The translations under genes were made by a program, and so were the position numbers. This document shows, one piece after another, positions 63,339 through 64,000 of a DNA stretch of 64,000 nt. Each line of letters opens with the position of its first letter. The first letter of the stretch is position 1. The stretch lies in assembly GCF_016902615.1 (NCBI RefSeq), contig NZ_JACJMB010000011.1, positions 1-64,000 of the forward strand, read 5' to 3'. Origin of the DNA: Collinsella tanakaei. GTDB lineage: Bacteria > Actinomycetota > Coriobacteriia > Coriobacteriales > Coriobacteriaceae. The notes below the pieces were generated by a model. That model saw only the letters and a program-made list of their open reading frames with translations. It searched no databases and was not told where the DNA came from.

Positions 63339-64000
63339 ATGTCCGGACACTCTAAATGGGCAACCACCAAGCATCGCAAGGGCGCGCAGGATGCCAAGCG
63401 CTCCGCGCTGTTCTCCAAGCTGAGCCGCAACATCACCGTTGCCGCCCGCCTGGGCAACGACCCCAACCCCGACAACAACGCCAGCCTGGCCGCCGCCGTG
63501 GCCAAGGCCAAGGCGCAGTCCATGCCCAAGGATAAGATCAAGAGCGCCATCGACAAGGCCTTCGGCACGGGCGCTGACGCCGCCGTGTACGAGAACATCG
63601 TCTACGAGGGCTACGGTCCCGCCGGCGTCGCCGTGTACGTCGAGTGCCTGACCGACAACCGCAACCGCACCGCCGCCGACGTCCGCTCCGCCTTCAGCCA
63701 CGCGGGCGGCAACCTCGGCACCTCCGGCTCCGTCGCGTTCCAGTTCGAGCGCAAGGGCCAGGTCGTGGTCTCCAAGGAGATTGTCGATCCGAACGACAAG
63801 AAGGAGAACATGATGGCCAACGGCGCCGCGGGCGACGAGGAGGAGTTCATGATGGCCGTCGCCGAGGCCGGCGGCGAGGATTACGAGGACGCCGGCGAGG
63901 AGTGGGTCGTGTGGACCAACCCCGGCGACCTCATGGCCGTCTCAAAGGGTCTCGAGGAGCAGGGTATCGAGGTCAAGGGCTCCGAGCTCACTATGGTCCC
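63339..64000 (+). CDS. yebC: YebC/PmpR-family protein (3' partial)
   Basis: The first 220 residues of a YebC protein, cut off by the window end shortly before its expected stop (family length ~240-250). It starts SGHSKWATTKHRKGAQDAKR, with the usual KLSRNITVAARLG and YEGYGPAGVAVYVECLTDNRNRTAADVR. GGNLGTSGSVAFQFERKG and a DPNDKKEN segment follow. YebC proteins were described as transcription regulators; some paralogues act at the ribosome to relieve stalling at proline-rich stretches. ATG 63339 follows AGAAGGAG. No neighbour is visible downstream. Confidence 0.95.
   Translation, partial: MSGHSKWATTKHRKGAQDAKRSALFSKLSRNITVAARLGNDPNPDNNASLAAAVAKAKAQSMPKDKIKSAIDKAFGTGADAAVYENIVYEGYGPAGVAVYVECLTDNRNRTAADVRSAFSHAGGNLGTSGSVAFQFERKGQVVVSKEIVDPNDKKENMMANGAAGDEEEFMMAVAEAGGEDYEDAGEEWVVWTNPGDLMAVSKGLEEQGIEVKGSELTMV

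Overview
The window is high-G+C, gene-dense bacterial DNA (by eye roughly two-thirds G+C) with short spacers, Shine-Dalgarno-led genes on both strands and many rho-independent-type hairpins. The gene content points to an anaerobic, gut-type actinobacterium of the class Coriobacteriia (Collinsella/Olsenella/Enorma-like). Supporting features are a sortase anchor of LAQTG type, a giant BadF-type 2-hydroxyacyl-CoA dehydratase activase, a superoxide-reductase-like domain, an AmmeMemoRadiSam locus and lineage-typical housekeeping genes (ligA, lgt, dxs, coaX, yebC). The assignment is inference from gene content; no rRNA or tRNA gene was seen to confirm it.

Layout. 0-1.2 kb: the end of a sortase-anchored surface protein and two truncated genes joined at a deletion scar. 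1.3-6.4 kb: ligA, then a sigI/rsgI alternative sigma/anti-sigma pair followed by a lipoprotein that repeats the anti-sigma sensor-like motif; both exported proteins end in long poly-Asp tails. 6.5-10.8 kb: a MarR-controlled heterodimeric ABC exporter with one degenerate ATP site. 10.8-13.2 kb: mtnN-engB and a DUF1648 membrane protein. 13.4-18.7 kb: the aspartate/threonine pathway, with thrC-thrB facing lysC-asd. 18.9-25.8 kb: a mosaic gene scar, an AEC-family transporter, and a TetR-linked MacB/FtsX-type ABC system whose permease carries a very long coiled coil. 25.8-30.6 kb: a MoxR ATPase and a DUF58-transglutaminase fusion. 30.7-35.8 kb: MerR, an M18 aminopeptidase, a small Cys-rich protein with a bacteriocin-leader-like motif, a flavoprotein, a 2-hydroxyacid dehydrogenase and an HTH-superoxide-reductase fusion. 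35.8-36.9 kb: an A+T-richer accessory patch with micro-ORFs. 37-42.5 kb: a frameshifted VOC gene, dxs, YbjN, a ZIP transporter and a HAD hydrolase. 42.5-50.6 kb: the AmmeMemoRadiSam pair, then TetR and a 1,584-residue double-activase. 50.7-53.7 kb: a glycosyltransferase and a DUF6020-like membrane protein behind a C9 tract lying inside a promoter. 53.9-64 kb: coaX, an OPT transporter, a NifU-like protein, a two-CW-like protein, lgt, a TrkA pair, a P-type ATPase and the start of yebC.

How the parts fit. Several loci combine a local regulator with its target (MarR/exporter, TetR/FtsX ABC, MerR/aminopeptidase, TetR/activase, SigI/RsgI/lipoprotein). Cell-envelope functions dominate the accessory content. 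The strongest leads for new biology are the SigI-RsgI-lipoprotein module with Asp-rich tails, the single-chain activase that contains both halves of the normal [4Fe-4S] dimer interface, the AmmeMemoRadiSam pair, and the putative phase-variable promoter of the glycosyltransferase/DUF6020 operon.
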